Positions 20,003 through 30,625 of a DNA stretch of 59,482 bases are shown piece by piece. The first letter of the stretch is position 1, and each line of letters begins with the position of its first letter. The translations under genes were made by a program, and so were the position numbers. Origin of the DNA: Vulcanisaeta distributa JCM 11216 (GTDB lineage Archaea; Thermoproteota; Thermoprotei; Thermoproteales; Thermocladiaceae); contig NZ_BBBI01000012.1 in NCBI RefSeq assembly GCF_001315985.1, forward strand, positions 1 through 59,482, in the 5' to 3' direction. Under the pieces are notes generated by a model. It was not told the origin of the DNA. It ran no database searches and saw nothing but the letters and a program-made list of their open reading frames with translations.

Positions 20003-20728
20003 GACTCTCCTCAGAGTTCTCCTGTGCTTGTTGTTCTTCGCCAACTACGCTTTCCTCCTGTGAAGTTTGTTGTTGAATTTGCTGGGGGGGCTTCACCTGC
20101 GGCGGTCTTGGGGGGGGTGGCGCTAATATTCTCTCAGGACTTTGTTGAGGCTGATACTGCGGCGCCATTGGAGCTGCTGGCGACATGCCCGTCGGCGCAG
20201 ACACTGCCTGCGTTACTGGTTGCTGCCTTAACATCTTCATTATATACTCGAACCTCTTGTCAAGCCCCCCCATCGCTATTTGGTACATGGCTATGAAGCT
20301 TACTATCAATGCAGCGGCTACCGTTATTAGGGATGCCATGAATGCTACTGAGGAGTACGGTACATAAGCATCACTTGTAGTAGGGAATATGGCTATGGCC
20401 GTTATCACAAATACGATTGCTATCAACGACAAGGGTATACCTAGGTAAAGCACTAACTTACTCAGGCTAGGCGTTAACTCCTCAAACCTAGGTTGTTGAG
20501 TTGCGGGTCTCGTAATCGGTACCTGCCTTGGGGGGGGTGGTTGTGGTGGGGGGGGTTGGTACGGGCTGTGAATACGGCGGTGGCGGAGGAGGTCTATACT
20601 GCGGCGGAGCGTATTGGGGGGGGCGGTGGGGGGGGCGGCATTTGCGGTGGCGGTGGAGGCGGATAAATTGGGTATTGCTGATATGGCGGTCTCCTGACCT
20701 GCTTCTCCTCCGGCTTTTTCTCACTCAT
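19986..20728 (-). CDS. proline-rich membrane protein of unknown function
   Basis: The joined frame begins MSEKKPEEKQVRRPPYQQYP and continues in a proline/tyrosine/glutamine-rich head of about 70 residues. Then come two hydrophobic helices (LVLYLGIPLSLIAIVFVITA and VAFMASLITVAAALIVSFIA), a helical segment LDKRFEYIMKMLRQQ and a second Pro/Gln-rich, acidic tail. So two disordered arms flank a two-helix membrane core. Four runs of eight C near 20530, 20549, 20616 and 20627 break the frame and inflate proline tracts. ATG at 20728 is almost back to back with the topoisomerase region. No family recognised; similar proteins could tether a complex to the membrane. Confidence 0.5.
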
Positions 20729-20790
20729 TCATGACACCATTTATTGTTACCTTTATAATTAATAAGTTAATAAATGTTTTGAGAGAATTC

Positions 20791-22656
20791 ATGATAGGAT
20801 TGATCTCCATTGAATCATTGGTAGTGGCTGAGAAGGATTCGGTGGCCAAGGCCATCGCTAAGTACTTAGCCCAGGGTAGTGTAGGCATTAGGAGGATTTA
20901 TGGCATCAAGACGTACTGGTTCACGAAGGATAATAAGCAGTGGGTTAGTATTGGCCTTAAGGGCCATATAATGAACGTTGACTTCCCCGAGGAATTGAAC
21001 AAATGGCACTCAGTGGAACCATCAAAGTTATTCGACACAGAACCAATACTCGTGATTAGGGAGGACACCATAAGTTACGTGAGGGCACTGTCACGCCTAG
21101 GGACCAACGCAAGTACTGTTTACCTAGCCTTAGACGCAGATTCCGAGGGGGGGGAGGCCATAGCCTATGAGGCAATGTTGGTAATAAGAAATGTAAACCC
21201 AAGGGCAATATTCAAGAGGGTTTTGTTCTCGGCAGTAACTAGGAACGACATTATCGAGGCCTTTAACTCACCAACGAATTTAAACCCTGGACTTGCCAAG
21301 AGGGTTTTCACAAGGATGATCCTAGACTTGACATTGGGCGCGGTATTCACGAGGGCGCTGACCCTAAGTGTTGAGAAGGCTGATAGGAATGCACTGGCTA
21401 GGGGTAGCTTCCTTAGTTACGGTCCATGCCAAACACCTGTACTTAACCTGGTAGTTCAGAGAGCCCTCGAGAGGGAGAACTTCAGGCCTGAGAAGTACTA
21501 TACGCTTCACGTCATGGTTGACGTTAATGGCATGAAGGTGGTGCTTAATCACGACGGCACCTTTAAGGATAGGCAGGAGGCGGAGAAGGTACTAAGTCTA
21601 GTGAGAAGTAGGGCTAAGGCCAGGGTTGTAATTGCCAATTACAGGGAGGATTTCATAGAGCCGCCAGTTCCGTTGGACACCATAGAACTTGAGAGGAGGG
21701 CCAGTAGGTTCCTTAACACCAGGCCCAAGGCGGCCCTTGACATTGCCGAGGAGCTCTATAGACATGGGTACATCTCATATCCAAGGACGGAGACAACGAT
21801 TTACCCACCAACATTAAGCCTTAGGCAGGTACTCCTTGAATTAACCCATGGTGAGCACGGTAATTACGCCAAGACATTACTTAGTATGAGCATTAGGCCG
21901 ACACGCGGTGACAGTAATGATGGCGCACACCCACCAATATACCCAACTAGGGGGTGCCACGAGACAGGAGATACTCAAGCGTTTTAAGAATGAAAGGTAT
22001 TGGAAGATCTATGACCTGGTGGTTAGGCACTTCCTAGCGACGTTGAGTCCACCCGCACGTGTTGAGAGACAGAAAATAATTGCCGACGTCTCTGGGCATA
22101 GGTTCAGTGTGGATGGTTTGAAAATAATCGATAAGGGCTACCTAACTATATACCCATTTGAGAGCCGAGTGAGAGGGAATTACCGAGGGTGAGGGTTGGT
22201 GATGAGCTAAGCATTGTTAAGGCTTGGGTCGAGGAGAGGGAGACTGAACCACCGCCTTACCTATCCGAGTCGGAACTGCTCAGATTAATGAGGAAGTATG
22301 GCATTGGCACCGATGCCACAATGCAGGACCATATACACACTAACGTAATACGTGGGTACTTCAGAATTAGGAATAGGCAGTGTATACCAACGCCATTGGG
22401 TAAGGCCGTAATAAACGTTCTAAGCAAGACAGGCAATGAACTGATCGACCCGCTTTTTCGATCACGAATGGAAAAGTCGCTTATGGAGATAACAAATGGT
22501 TCATTAAGACCTGATGATGTATTGTTTACATTTAAGAACGAGGCTCGGAAAATATATGAGAAGTTCATGGATAAACAAAAGGAGGTTTCTATGGAGCTCA
22601 TAAAGGCATTGAAGGAGTCACTAAGCAATAGAAAGATGGGCAGTAAGGCTTCGTAA
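20791..22656 (+). CDS. topA: DNA topoisomerase IA (topoisomerase III-like)
   Basis: Relaxes or decatenates DNA through a transient 5'-phosphotyrosine. Seen: TOPRIM opening SLVVAEKDSVAKAIA, the acidic motif LALDADSEG, SYGPCQTPVLNLVVQRA, the active-site HGYISYPRTET (Tyr), and KYGIGTDATMQDHI. The C-terminus has no zinc fingers. ATG at 20791 puts the TOPRIM at the normal distance; an ATG at 20731 is longer. Errors: G5 for G4 at 21950-21954 (should read PTRGATRQEILK), and GGG for GGGG near 22172. The G8 run at 21147-21154 gives SEGGEAIA where the catalytic D-x-E-G-E motif should be SEGEAIA. About 620 residues. Confidence 0.9.
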
Positions 22657-22690
22657 TATTTTTATTGAGTACTATAGCCATTAATACGTG

Positions 22691-23367
22691 ATGAATAACC
22701 AAATAACCAAGTTGCTTAGAGACCGTGCTGAAGATATTTGGAATAAAATACTCAATCACCCATTCGTTACTGAGCTATTCACTGGTTCGTTACCACTTGA
22801 TAAGTTTAGATTCTACGTTATTCAGGACTATAATTACCTAATAACACTAACGAAGTGCCAAGCACTAATTGCGTCTAAGTTTGAAGATCCCGTAATTATG
22901 AGGAAGGTACTAGAACTGGCACTGGCTGATGTGACCACGGAACTCGAAAATTATAATAAATTACTTAATACCCTCGGTTTAAGCATTAACGAAGTGATTA
23001 AATCAAGACCCAGCCCCCCCACAAATACTGCCTACATGAATTTCCTACTAACCACCTGCGCCTTGGGTAGTCCATACGAGGCTTAGTGGCGATATTACCG
23101 TGTTACTGGACATACCTAGAGATTGCTAAACACCACGCCAACAAACTAGAGAGGAATCCAGTGAAGGCCTATAGGGATTGGGCTTCGGTATACCTAACCC
23201 CCCCGGAGTATGTGGGTATTGTTAATGAACTTAGGGCAGTAATAGATAAGGCTGGTGATTACTTAATGAGAGACTTCGATAAACTACTAAGTATATTTAG
23301 GCAGGCCAGCATCTACGAGTACCTATTCTGGGACATGGCATACAGGCAGGAGCAATGGGTATTATGA
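22691..23367 (+). CDS. tenA: TenA-family protein (thiaminase II-like)
   Basis: All-helical TenA/Thi-4 fold, usually salvage of aminopyrimidine for thiamine. It shows AEDIWNKILNHPFVTELFTG, LDKFRFYVIQDYNYLI, ADVTTELENYNKLL, AILPCYWTYLEIAKH and SIYEYLFWDMAYRQEQWVL, in the expected order. A single missing G near 23083 splits the frame (EGLVAILPC). About 225 residues, the usual length. Follows topA on the same strand after about 35 bases. Confidence 0.85.
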
Positions 23368-23429
23368 TTATTACTTTATTTTTAATTTGTCGTAATTTAA
23401 GACTGAAGCCATCGATGGAAGCGCAGGTA

Positions 23430-24221
23430 TTACCTGGGCATGTTTGATAGATGCCTCGCTGCCGGCAGCATAGTTGCTCCTGCATCAATTACGAATATCT
23501 GGCCCGTTATGTTCTTCGCAGATTCACTCACGAGGAATGCCACTAGGTCAGCGACCTCCTCAGGCTCGATTATCTTGCCAGTCAATGTCCCTGTTTTAGC
23601 CCACTCCTCCTCCTTAACATTAAGTACCTGTAGTAGGCTCATTCCCATCTTAGTCCTTACCAGGCCAGGGGGGGCTATTGCATTGACGGTTATGCCATAA
23701 GGTGCCAACTCGGCGGCCAGGGCCTTAGTGAACCCTATTAGGGCTGCCTTGGCCGTCGCATAGGGCACGTTGTAGGCGGCGCCCATTATGCCCTCGATGG
23801 AACTCATGTTTATGACCCTGCCCCAATTATTCTTTACCATATATGGCACAGCGAACTTAGTCAATAAGTAAGCTGACTTTAGGTTCGTGTTTATGATCTT
23901 ATCCCACAGACCCTCATCAATGTCTACGAAAGGCCTCATTATGCCAAGGCCGGCGTTATTAACTACAACGTCAACTGAACCCCCCCATTGCTTAACGGCC
24001 TCATCAATGAGGACCTTTGCGCCGTCGGCCGTGGCCACGTCTGACTTAACCATAATAGCCTCACCACCAACACTCTTAATCAACTTCATGGTTTCCTCAC
24101 CCTCCTCATCATGCCTCTTATAATTAACAACTACACGAAAGCCATCCCTAGCCAACCTAACGGCAATGGCTCTACCAATGCCGCGGCCTGAGCCTGAGAC
24201 GACTGCAACCCTCTTAACCAT
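23430..24221 (-). CDS. short-chain dehydrogenase/reductase, FabG-like
   Basis: NAD(P)-dependent oxidoreductase. Rossmann motif VVSGSGRGIGRAIAVRLA, VNNAGLGIMRPF (NNAG), catalytic Ser in INMSSIEGIMG, the YxxxK pair in YNVPYATAKAALIG, and NAIAPPGLVRTKM. Frame intact, 263 residues. The C-terminal tail ITGQIFVIDAGATM is typical of FabG-like enzymes. A C7 run gives NAIAPPG where the family has NAIAPG. Confidence 0.87.
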   Translation of the reverse strand: MVKRVAVVSGSGRGIGRAIAVRLARDGFRVVVNYKRHDEEGEETMKLIKSVGGEAIMVKSDVATADGAKVLIDEAVKQWGGSVDVVVNNAGLGIMRPFVDIDEGLWDKIINTNLKSAYLLTKFAVPYMVKNNWGRVINMSSIEGIMGAAYNVPYATAKAALIGFTKALAAELAPYGITVNAIAPPGLVRTKMGMSLLQVLNVKEEEWAKTGTLTGKIIEPEEVADLVAFLVSESAKNITGQIFVIDAGATMLPAARHLSNMPR

Positions 24222-24311
24222 ACCAAAACATGCGCACTGTAGGGTGAATTAAGTATTACTCAAATCAGCCTAACCTATAAGTATATAGTTAATATATTGC
24301 AATATACATAG

Positions 24312-25393
24312 TTAAATAAGTTTGCCAATATATATGTTATTATCATTCTCAATAATTCTAACCTTAACATTATTCCCAATGAGCATCTTCTCCATACGAG
24401 GATCGGCTATAACCGTAATAACCCTATCGTGTATTGCCGAATCCCTCAGGGGTAGAATAACGCCTAAGAACTCACCTCTAATTATCCCCCCCCTACTAAT
24501 TATCCTAACCTTAACATCGTCACCGACATTGTACGGCTTCGGCAGTTTAGGGGGGGCTTTATGTATGTTCAGTTCATTATTCATAGCCGTTAACCTAACA
24601 CCCAATTCACCCTCCAGCTTCTTAATTCTCCCCCCCCAGAATTCCTGCCAAGTCATTACCCTAATCCTGACCTTCCTACCCCCCCTCTTATGAGGAATGT
24701 ACTTCTGAATGAGCACTGGCGGTAATTCACCCCCCCTGCCTAGCCCTAATTCCCTGGCCCACTTTATGATCTCGATAATGTCATCATCATTAATACCAGG
24801 CAACCAGACCGGTGATGCAATCACGTTAATTCCAAACTCAAGGGCCTTCACCACCAATTCCTTAACATGATCAATATCGTACCAAGGCGCCCCCCACTTA
24901 TCTTCTTGGCTAATCCGGGATTCAGCGTGTCTATGCTCAGGTTTATCCTGTCTAAGCCAGCCCTGGCTAACTCCCTTAGCTCATCTACGGTGAACATGTA
25001 CAGTCGAGTTTGCATTGACACCATTGAAACACCGTCCATTGTTTTAATACCACGAACTAGATCCACGAGGTATGGATAAACACCTGGTTCACCCATGCCG
25101 TCAATATGAACCTCGATATCCCTAGTGCCCTTGAACCTAACGACCTCCTCCAACGCCATTAATAACGCCTCAGGATCATCGATGAACTCCGCCCACCTAT
25201 TCGTTGACCTAGGCCCTGCATTAACTGAGCAGTATATGCAGGATAGTGGGCATAATGTTGTTGGTCTAACCTCAATTATGTTTGTGCCCCTATCAACTAT
25301 GCCAAAGGCCAGCGCACCAACCTGCGGCGTACCCCTATCTATCCTAATTATTTCTCTTTTCCTTTCAATCTCATTAATACTCCCCCCCTCCAC
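24312..25393 (-). CDS. radical SAM protein with C-terminal TRAM domain
   Basis: An archaeal radical SAM protein resembling uncharacterised archaeal Fe-S oxidoreductases. The cluster motif is CPLSCIYCSVNAG (CxxxCxxC), followed by IEVHIDGMGEPGVYP and the LSIDTLNPGLAKKIS strand. The C-terminus is a TRAM RNA-binding fold (VGDDVKVRIIS, GEFLGVILPLR). The G6 run near 24890 must be G4 to join SGAPWYDIDHVKELVVKALE. GTG at 25393 is a plausible start, but a TTG at 25414 gives a longer form. Radical SAM plus TRAM suggests RNA modification, by analogy with MiaB-type enzymes; this is inference. Divergent from the regulator at 25492. Confidence 0.75.
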
Positions 25394-25491
25394 ATAACAT
25401 CCCCCCCAATACAATCAGTGCTTACTAACCCCCCCTATGATCTACCAAAATAGGGTTTTAAACTCAGAGGTTACATTTTTGTGCACGTAAA

Positions 25492-26172
25492 ATGATTAGA
25501 ATAAACACAGCAGTGATGGGGATGGACATGCTTAGGATAAACGTGAAATCAGTGGCCATTTTACCGATTGAGTCCTTCGACACATTACTAAATAATAACG
25601 TTAGGATAAGCATAATGGACATGCTCAGTAAGGGGGGGCCCATGACAGTTACATCACTGGCCCAGGAAATGGGGATGCTTAAGGGTGTTGTTCATAGGCA
25701 TGTAAAGGCCCTAGAGGACTTTGGCTGGATCAGACAGTTAAGCGATGATGAGGCTAGGGCCATTGGATTGAGTAGAGAGGCCAACAGGATCTACTATGTA
25801 CCGACGGCCATGGTCTACCTGGGATTTAAACTTGAGGCTAATGAGCACGGTATGAAGATAATAATACCCACCAACTACGGTGCATTTATAGACGTTAGAG
25901 GCCGCAAATTCATTGTATTAACACCCACATTCTCAAACCATGATTGTAAAAATTCATGCCCATCTCACGAACTATGCCTCGACTGGATTAAGAGGGTTGG
26001 GAAGCAATTCCACATAAGTATTGACTATGATGATGCAGGCAGGGCATTAATGTACCTATATACGCAGTTAATACTTAAGGAGTTTAGGATAAACATGGTG
26101 AACAACGTGATAATGCTCGACAGCCCACGCCTAAACTCAATCTTCATAAAGCACTCGAATCTAGCCCTTTGA
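25492..26172 (+). CDS. winged-helix regulator with cysteine motif
   Basis: ArsR-like winged helix: NNNVRISIMDMLSK, MTVTSLAQEMGMLKGVVHRH, VKALEDFGWIRQLSD. The C-terminal half carries the cluster HDCKNSCPSHELCLDW, a C-x3-C-x5-C arrangement that could bind a metal or iron-sulfur cluster and act as a sensor. Frame intact, 226 residues. ATG at 25492 lies about 34 bases after TTTTAAACT. Divergent from the radical SAM-TRAM gene, so it may control it. It overlaps the end of the next gene by 29 bases, convergently. Confidence 0.7.
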   Translation: MIRINTAVMGMDMLRINVKSVAILPIESFDTLLNNNVRISIMDMLSKGGPMTVTSLAQEMGMLKGVVHRHVKALEDFGWIRQLSDDEARAIGLSREANRIYYVPTAMVYLGFKLEANEHGMKIIIPTNYGAFIDVRGRKFIVLTPTFSNHDCKNSCPSHELCLDWIKRVGKQFHISIDYDDAGRALMYLYTQLILKEFRINMVNNVIMLDSPRLNSIFIKHSNLAL

Positions 26173-26891
26173 ATATAACGAGGTAATTATTGAAGCCTGA
26201 GACCTCGCCCAACTCATACCACTTATTAAGTGATGGATAGTGCCGGGTAATTATTATGGAGTCAGTACCACTAATAAGCAGTACTATACTATCAGTATTG
26301 GTGAGAACCTCGGTCATAAAGCCGCACTTATTAAGGATGAGCCTCCATTGCTTAATTACGAAATCATACGCACAATTACCCTGGGACTGTGGGACAAAGC
26401 CCTTCTCTACACCGAATATTTGAACTTCGTGATTAGCATCGGAATACAGCAATTTACCTGAAAGGTTTAATACTCTCATAATCCTTAGTGCATGACCATC
26501 AGGTCTTACCTTACGGCTTCTTAATCTCATGAGCTTAATAATTATCAACAATGCCTCGTTAGACCTCACCTGCATTTCCGTATTTATACCTTCCTCATAC
26601 CACGAGACGACTATGCCGCACTCCATATCGTTAATTACCACGTATAATCCCTCTATATAATCACCATTCGATATTAAGTACCTCCCATAAATAACTCCGC
26701 TACATGGTAGGTGAAGAATGACCTTTGTACCGTACAATTGAACATCCTCGTTGTTAAAGCGGTAGGTATTACCCCCTGGTTAATGTTGATATGCCTTCCC
26801 TCGGTATTACATATATCACTAAGCCTGCTTTATCGAAACTTACCCTAAAGTTTTTGGTGAACTCCTCGATATCAATGCCATAAATACTCAT
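26144..26891 (-). CDS. hypothetical protein (frameshifted)
   Basis: Unrecognised soluble protein of about 249 residues. It starts MSIYGIDIEEFTKNFRVSFD and the frame breaks at a G5 run (26772-26776); G4 gives LTRGNTYRFNNEDVQLYGTK and continues to a stop at 26144. It has a mixed strand-helix composition, no membrane segment and several scattered cysteines. ATG at 26891. Its gene tail overlaps that of the cysteine-motif regulator. It diverges from RNase Z. Confidence 0.55.
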
Positions 26892-26954
26892 TTCACTTTA
26901 GCAAACCAAGGGGGGGATCCTTATTTAAATAACTTAAGTTAGTCAGGGTTGAGA

Positions 26955-27878
26955 ATGCTAATAAGAATTACGTTTCTAGGAACTGGCGCGGGAACGCCGG
27001 GTAGGGATAGGTATTTACCAGCCATACTAATTGAAGATGGCTTAAGAAGAATACTACTTGATGCTGGCGAGGGTGTTCAATATAGGCTTCTTGAGGTTGG
27101 CGTTAGTCCATTAAAGATAACACACGTATTCATTACGCACTTGCATGGTGATCACGTATTTGGATTACCCGGGCTGCTGGCAACAATGGCCATGCTCGGT
27201 AGGAGGGAGGACCTAATAATAAGTGGTCCCACAGGAATTGCCAACTTCCTAAGGAATAGTATGGAAATTGTTGGTGATCCACCATTTCATGTGCGTATTT
27301 ATGAAATTGAACCGCTAAGTGGCGTTAAGGACGTCATTAATGAGGAGAACTTCAGCTTACAATGCACATCGGCAAGACATACAGTACCTGACTGTGCCTA
27401 TTCCCTTAATTGGAGAACCTACGTTGGTAAATTCAACCCGGGAAAGGCTAAGGAATTGGGCGTACCAGTGTCGCTTTGGAAGAGACTTCATATGGGTGAG
27501 ACCGTGGTTCTCAATGATGGTAGGGTCGTAAGGCCGGAGGATGTGGTCGAGGTTAGAGGTAGCGGTTTGATTAAGATTGTATATACCGGTGATACGGCAC
27601 CGGCAAATTCCATAATAGACATTGCCAGGGAGGCGCAAATGCTTATTCATGAATCAACATTCTCGGCAGTTGAGGACGAAAACCTAGTATGGAGTCAGGG
27701 CCATTCCAGGTCGGTGGACGCGGCTAGGGTGGCTAGGGAGGCTGGTGTTGAGAGGCTGGTGCTAACGCACATTAGCAATAGGTATTCCGACCCAGGGTTA
27801 TTGGCTGCAGAGGCCTCTAAGGTATTTCCAAACGTCATAGCCGCCAGGGATTTGATGAGCCTAGTCATCACTTCATAG
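26955..27878 (+). CDS. rnz: ribonuclease Z (tRNA 3' processing)
   Basis: Metallo-beta-lactamase-fold endonuclease that removes tRNA 3' trailers. The motif set is complete: FLGTGAGTPGRDRYLPA, THLHGDHVFGLPGLL, RHTVPDCAYSL, IVYTGDTAP and LTHISNRYSD. Frame intact, about 308 residues. ATG at 26955 is preferred over a TTG at 26949 because TTATTTAAATAA is centred about 28 bases before it. Confidence 0.93.
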   Translation: MLIRITFLGTGAGTPGRDRYLPAILIEDGLRRILLDAGEGVQYRLLEVGVSPLKITHVFITHLHGDHVFGLPGLLATMAMLGRREDLIISGPTGIANFLRNSMEIVGDPPFHVRIYEIEPLSGVKDVINEENFSLQCTSARHTVPDCAYSLNWRTYVGKFNPGKAKELGVPVSLWKRLHMGETVVLNDGRVVRPEDVVEVRGSGLIKIVYTGDTAPANSIIDIAREAQMLIHESTFSAVEDENLVWSQGHSRSVDAARVAREAGVERLVLTHISNRYSDPGLLAAEASKVFPNVIAARDLMSLVITS

Positions 27879-27885
27879 TAGGGGG

Positions 27886-28715
27886 TTAGTGGTTGTTGGT
27901 ATCATTAATGAACTGTCCCAATAAATCAGCTATCCTAATTAACTCATTAATTCCCAATTGCCTAATGCGGGTGTTTACGTCAATACCCACGTTAATTACG
28001 ATATTTACGGCATCCGGCCCAAGGTACTTATTGAGGACCCACCTGAGGATCCTATTCCTATGCCTAAAGAGTAAGTTCGTCACCGACTCCAGTATCCTTA
28101 TGTCACTGTAACAGGGCTCCCTCCTAATCATCATCACTAATGTTGAATAGACCTCAGGGCTTGGATAAAAGGAGTCTGGTGGGTACGTGCTCAGGACATT
28201 CACGGAGTAATTACATTGGGTGATTATGCTTAGCCTGCCATAATTATCACTACCAGGTCCACTGACGAGCCTATCGGCAACCTCGCGTTGTATCGTTAAT
28301 AAGGCCACTGGGATTCTCTCCTTGATTATCCTAATTATTAATGGTGACGTTATTGAGTACGGCACATTGGAAATCAATACGTCAGTACTTGGCCATGGAA
28401 TCCTTAAGGCATCACCCTGAATCACGGATACGTTACCCAAGCCACTTAGCACACGCTCGGCGATCTTCACGAGCCTTCCATCAATCTCTATGGTAATTAC
28501 CTGGGAGGCCACCCTGCTAGGTAATACGTTAGTACGCCAATCCCAGTACCCACCTCAAGAACCCTCGAACCACCTGGTACATGCTTGACAATGTCTCTTA
28601 TGACCGTTGGATCAACTACAAAGTGCTGGCTTAACCTCTTTATTGGCCTTAACCTATACTTAGTGATTAATCTCATTAGGTCATCCCTAGTCACAACGTC
28701 AATATCAGGCAGCAT
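27886..28715 (-). CDS. ksgA: rRNA adenine dimethyltransferase KsgA/Dim1
   Basis: Dimethylates the two adenines in the 3' hairpin of 16S rRNA. N-terminal piece: YRLRPIKRLSQHFVVDP, GGSRVLEVGTGIGVLTYYLA (SAM loop). C-terminal piece: VITIEIDGRLVKIAE, VIQGDALRIPWPSTDVLISN with catalytic VPYSITSPL. The join needs GGGG for GGG near 28524 (LAGVASQVITI). About 277 residues. Ends 8 bases from RNase Z in convergent orientation. Confidence 0.9.
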
Positions 28716-28778
28716 TACCCAAGCACTTTATGGAACAATGCTAAAAACCTTTTAAGTAGGGTCCTCACATCATTCAAG

Positions 28779-29399
28779 GTGTCGTCATTAATAGGGGGGG
28801 TGGTTAATGTCGTAAATACGATACTTAATATCCCAAGGATTGGGTGGCTACAGCGTGGGGGGGTTCCCCCCCAAGCCATCGCCGAGAGCGTTGGGGGGGA
28901 TCACGTACTGCTCACTAGCTATCTCGCATTGATCCTATGCAATAGTGCGCATAAGGTAGATAGTGACATCAATGCTGATAAGTGCACATCAATGGCGCTC
29001 ATTCATGATGCCCACGAAGCCTTAATAGGCAATGTGAGTAATAGTGCCCGTTCATTAATTAGTAATTGGAGGGACATCGAGACTAGGCTATTCGATGAGC
29101 TTCAATTTCCCGAGGAATTACGTAATTACTTCCGTGAGTATAGGTATGGACTGAGCATTGAGGGTAGAATTGTGAATCTCTCGGATAAATTGGCAACACT
29201 AATTAGGGCGTGCATTTACGCCAGGGCTGGTTATGACACGAAGGAACTAATTATTAATTATAAGGAATTAATTGAGAAGTTGCTGAGTGAGTTCACAGGC
29301 GATGTTGGACAGGTCATTAGTAATACCGTTAAGCCAATCCTTTCATGGTGTGATGACCGTGCCATCACTCACACCCTCAGTAATGAGTCTCCTCAATGA
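28779..29399 (+). CDS. HD-domain hydrolase (YfbR-like)
   Basis: HD-superfamily metal-dependent phosphohydrolase, perhaps a nucleotidase. Visible are ILNIPRIGWLQRG, the first His in GGDHVLLTSYLALI, the HD pair in MALIHDAHEALIGN and the later Asp in VNLSDKLATLIRA. GTG at 28779 with TTTTAAGTA about 26 bases upstream. Frame intact, 206 residues; three G7 and C7 runs probably add residues (RGGVPPQ, VGGD). Its end overlaps the UMP kinase gene by 57 bases, convergently. Confidence 0.72.
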   Translation: MSSLIGGVVNVVNTILNIPRIGWLQRGGVPPQAIAESVGGDHVLLTSYLALILCNSAHKVDSDINADKCTSMALIHDAHEALIGNVSNSARSLISNWRDIETRLFDELQFPEELRNYFREYRYGLSIEGRIVNLSDKLATLIRACIYARAGYDTKELIINYKELIEKLLSEFTGDVGQVISNTVKPILSWCDDRAITHTLSNESPQ

Positions 29400-30020
29400 A
29401 CTCAACTTGCCACAACCAACCACGTAGATCGTAATACCACTCCTCTGGGCTATGCTTAATGCCCATGGATCGAGTAAGTCGTAAGTACCAGCCACCGTCC
29501 TTGACTTAAGCATGGCCATTAACTCACCAATGCTCACCCTATCGAGCCTCCTGGCATTGGGGTCAACCCTCGGATCGCTCGTATAAACCGCGTCCACGTT
29601 TGCACAATCAATCAGCCTCTTAATACCTAGGGACTCACTCACGAGTAGTGCTACTGTGGCTGTTGATTGGCCTGGTTGAAAACCGCCCGTAATCACTAAC
29701 CTACCTGTTGACCATGCCCTAAAGACCTCATCTATGTTGGTGGGTATTGGTAGGTAGGCGATATCGCTGAGGGCGGCGGCTAATAACTGGGCGTTTAACC
29801 TGCTGGCTGATATGCCGAGCATGTCCAGGAGTGATTCGTTTATACCCATTTTCCTACCAATATCTATGTACCTACGCGCTAAGGACCCGCCACCAGTTAC
29901 CACAGCCATCTTATAGCCGTTCCTCCAAAAATCACGAATTAAGTCCACGTACTTAGGCAGTAAGTCCTCGCTATCGAATAAGTGACCGCTTAACTTAAGC
30001 GTGAATAGTCCCTGCATCAT
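29343..30020 (-). CDS. pyrH: uridylate kinase (UMP kinase)
   Basis: Phosphorylates UMP to UDP. Amino-acid-kinase fold: FTLKLSGHLFDSEDL, MAVVTGGGSLARRYIDIGR, ITGGFQPGQSTATVALLVSE, IDCANVDAVYTSDPR and YDLLDPWALSIAQRSGI. Frame intact, 225 residues, as in other archaea. Two adjacent ATG codons (30020, 30017). A hypothetical gene lies about 28 bases upstream on the same strand. Confidence 0.92.
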   Translation of the reverse strand: MMQGLFTLKLSGHLFDSEDLLPKYVDLIRDFWRNGYKMAVVTGGGSLARRYIDIGRKMGINESLLDMLGISASRLNAQLLAAALSDIAYLPIPTNIDEVFRAWSTGRLVITGGFQPGQSTATVALLVSESLGIKRLIDCANVDAVYTSDPRVDPNARRLDRVSIGELMAMLKSRTVAGTYDLLDPWALSIAQRSGITIYVVGCGKLSSLRRLITEGVSDGTVITP

Positions 30021-30047
30021 TCACTAAGCCGTTGGTTAGTGAATTCT

Positions 30048-30566
30048 TTAAGTTTTCTTAACTAGGTCGTTTATTGCCCTGGTAATGCCGTTGGATACGT
30101 AAACCGGCAAATCACCGAGGTTGAGGCTTGGCGTTCTGCCTTCGCATACGTACTGCAACTTCTCAAGACTTTTAGTAAGGAATTCCTTGATTAGGTCGTA
30201 ATGGTCAGCGCCTATTAGTGGCTGCATGTATGAGTCCATCGAACAATCATTATCATACCACTCCTTAAAGAACTTGGCAGATGCAATTAATTTATTGAAC
30301 GAGTCAATCGTTATTTCCTCATTATTAAGCATAATGACCACCTGCGTATTAAGTAGCTTCCTAATGACTTTAACCTTAACAAACCCTAGATCACAAGGCC
30401 TTCTCTGCTTAATGCACTCCGCAACGTCATTACTCACAGCAAGTATTTTCATTAATTCCCTATTCCTCTCATACTCACTCTTACATCTGCAGATTTGCTG
30501 CATGACCTTTACAAAGCGTGACCTATACTCCTCAGTCAATACCTCGATAACGTCGTAACTACGCAT
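30048..30566 (-). CDS. hypothetical protein upstream of UMP kinase
   Basis: Unrecognised protein of 172 residues, intact frame, starting MRSYDVIEVLTEEYRSRF. It is mostly helical and charged, with cysteines in MQQICRCKSEYE, ECIKQRRPCDLGF and NDCSMDSYM, and has no membrane segment. The ATG at 30566 has an AT-rich TATA-like stretch about 24 bases upstream. It precedes pyrH by 27 bases and may be co-transcribed with it. Confidence 0.6.
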   Translation of the reverse strand: MRSYDVIEVLTEEYRSRFVKVMQQICRCKSEYERNRELMKILAVSNDVAECIKQRRPCDLGFVKVKVIRKLLNTQVVIMLNNEEITIDSFNKLIASAKFFKEWYDNDCSMDSYMQPLIGADHYDLIKEFLTKSLEKLQYVCEGRTPSLNLGDLPVYVSNGITRAINDLVKKT

Positions 30567-30625
30567 TCCTAGGTTTAAAGCATTAATTATTTTTAAGGTA
30601 TTCTCATTAACTAATACAGGCTTGG

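Noticed and set aside
20528-20734. Glycine-rich plus-strand frame
   Set aside because: It is the complement of the proline-rich head of the membrane protein, with inflated G runs.
14398-22656. Calling split genes pseudogenes
   Set aside because: Each is rescued by one or two single-base changes in short runs, with full catalytic motifs on both sides of the break, in essential genes as well as others.
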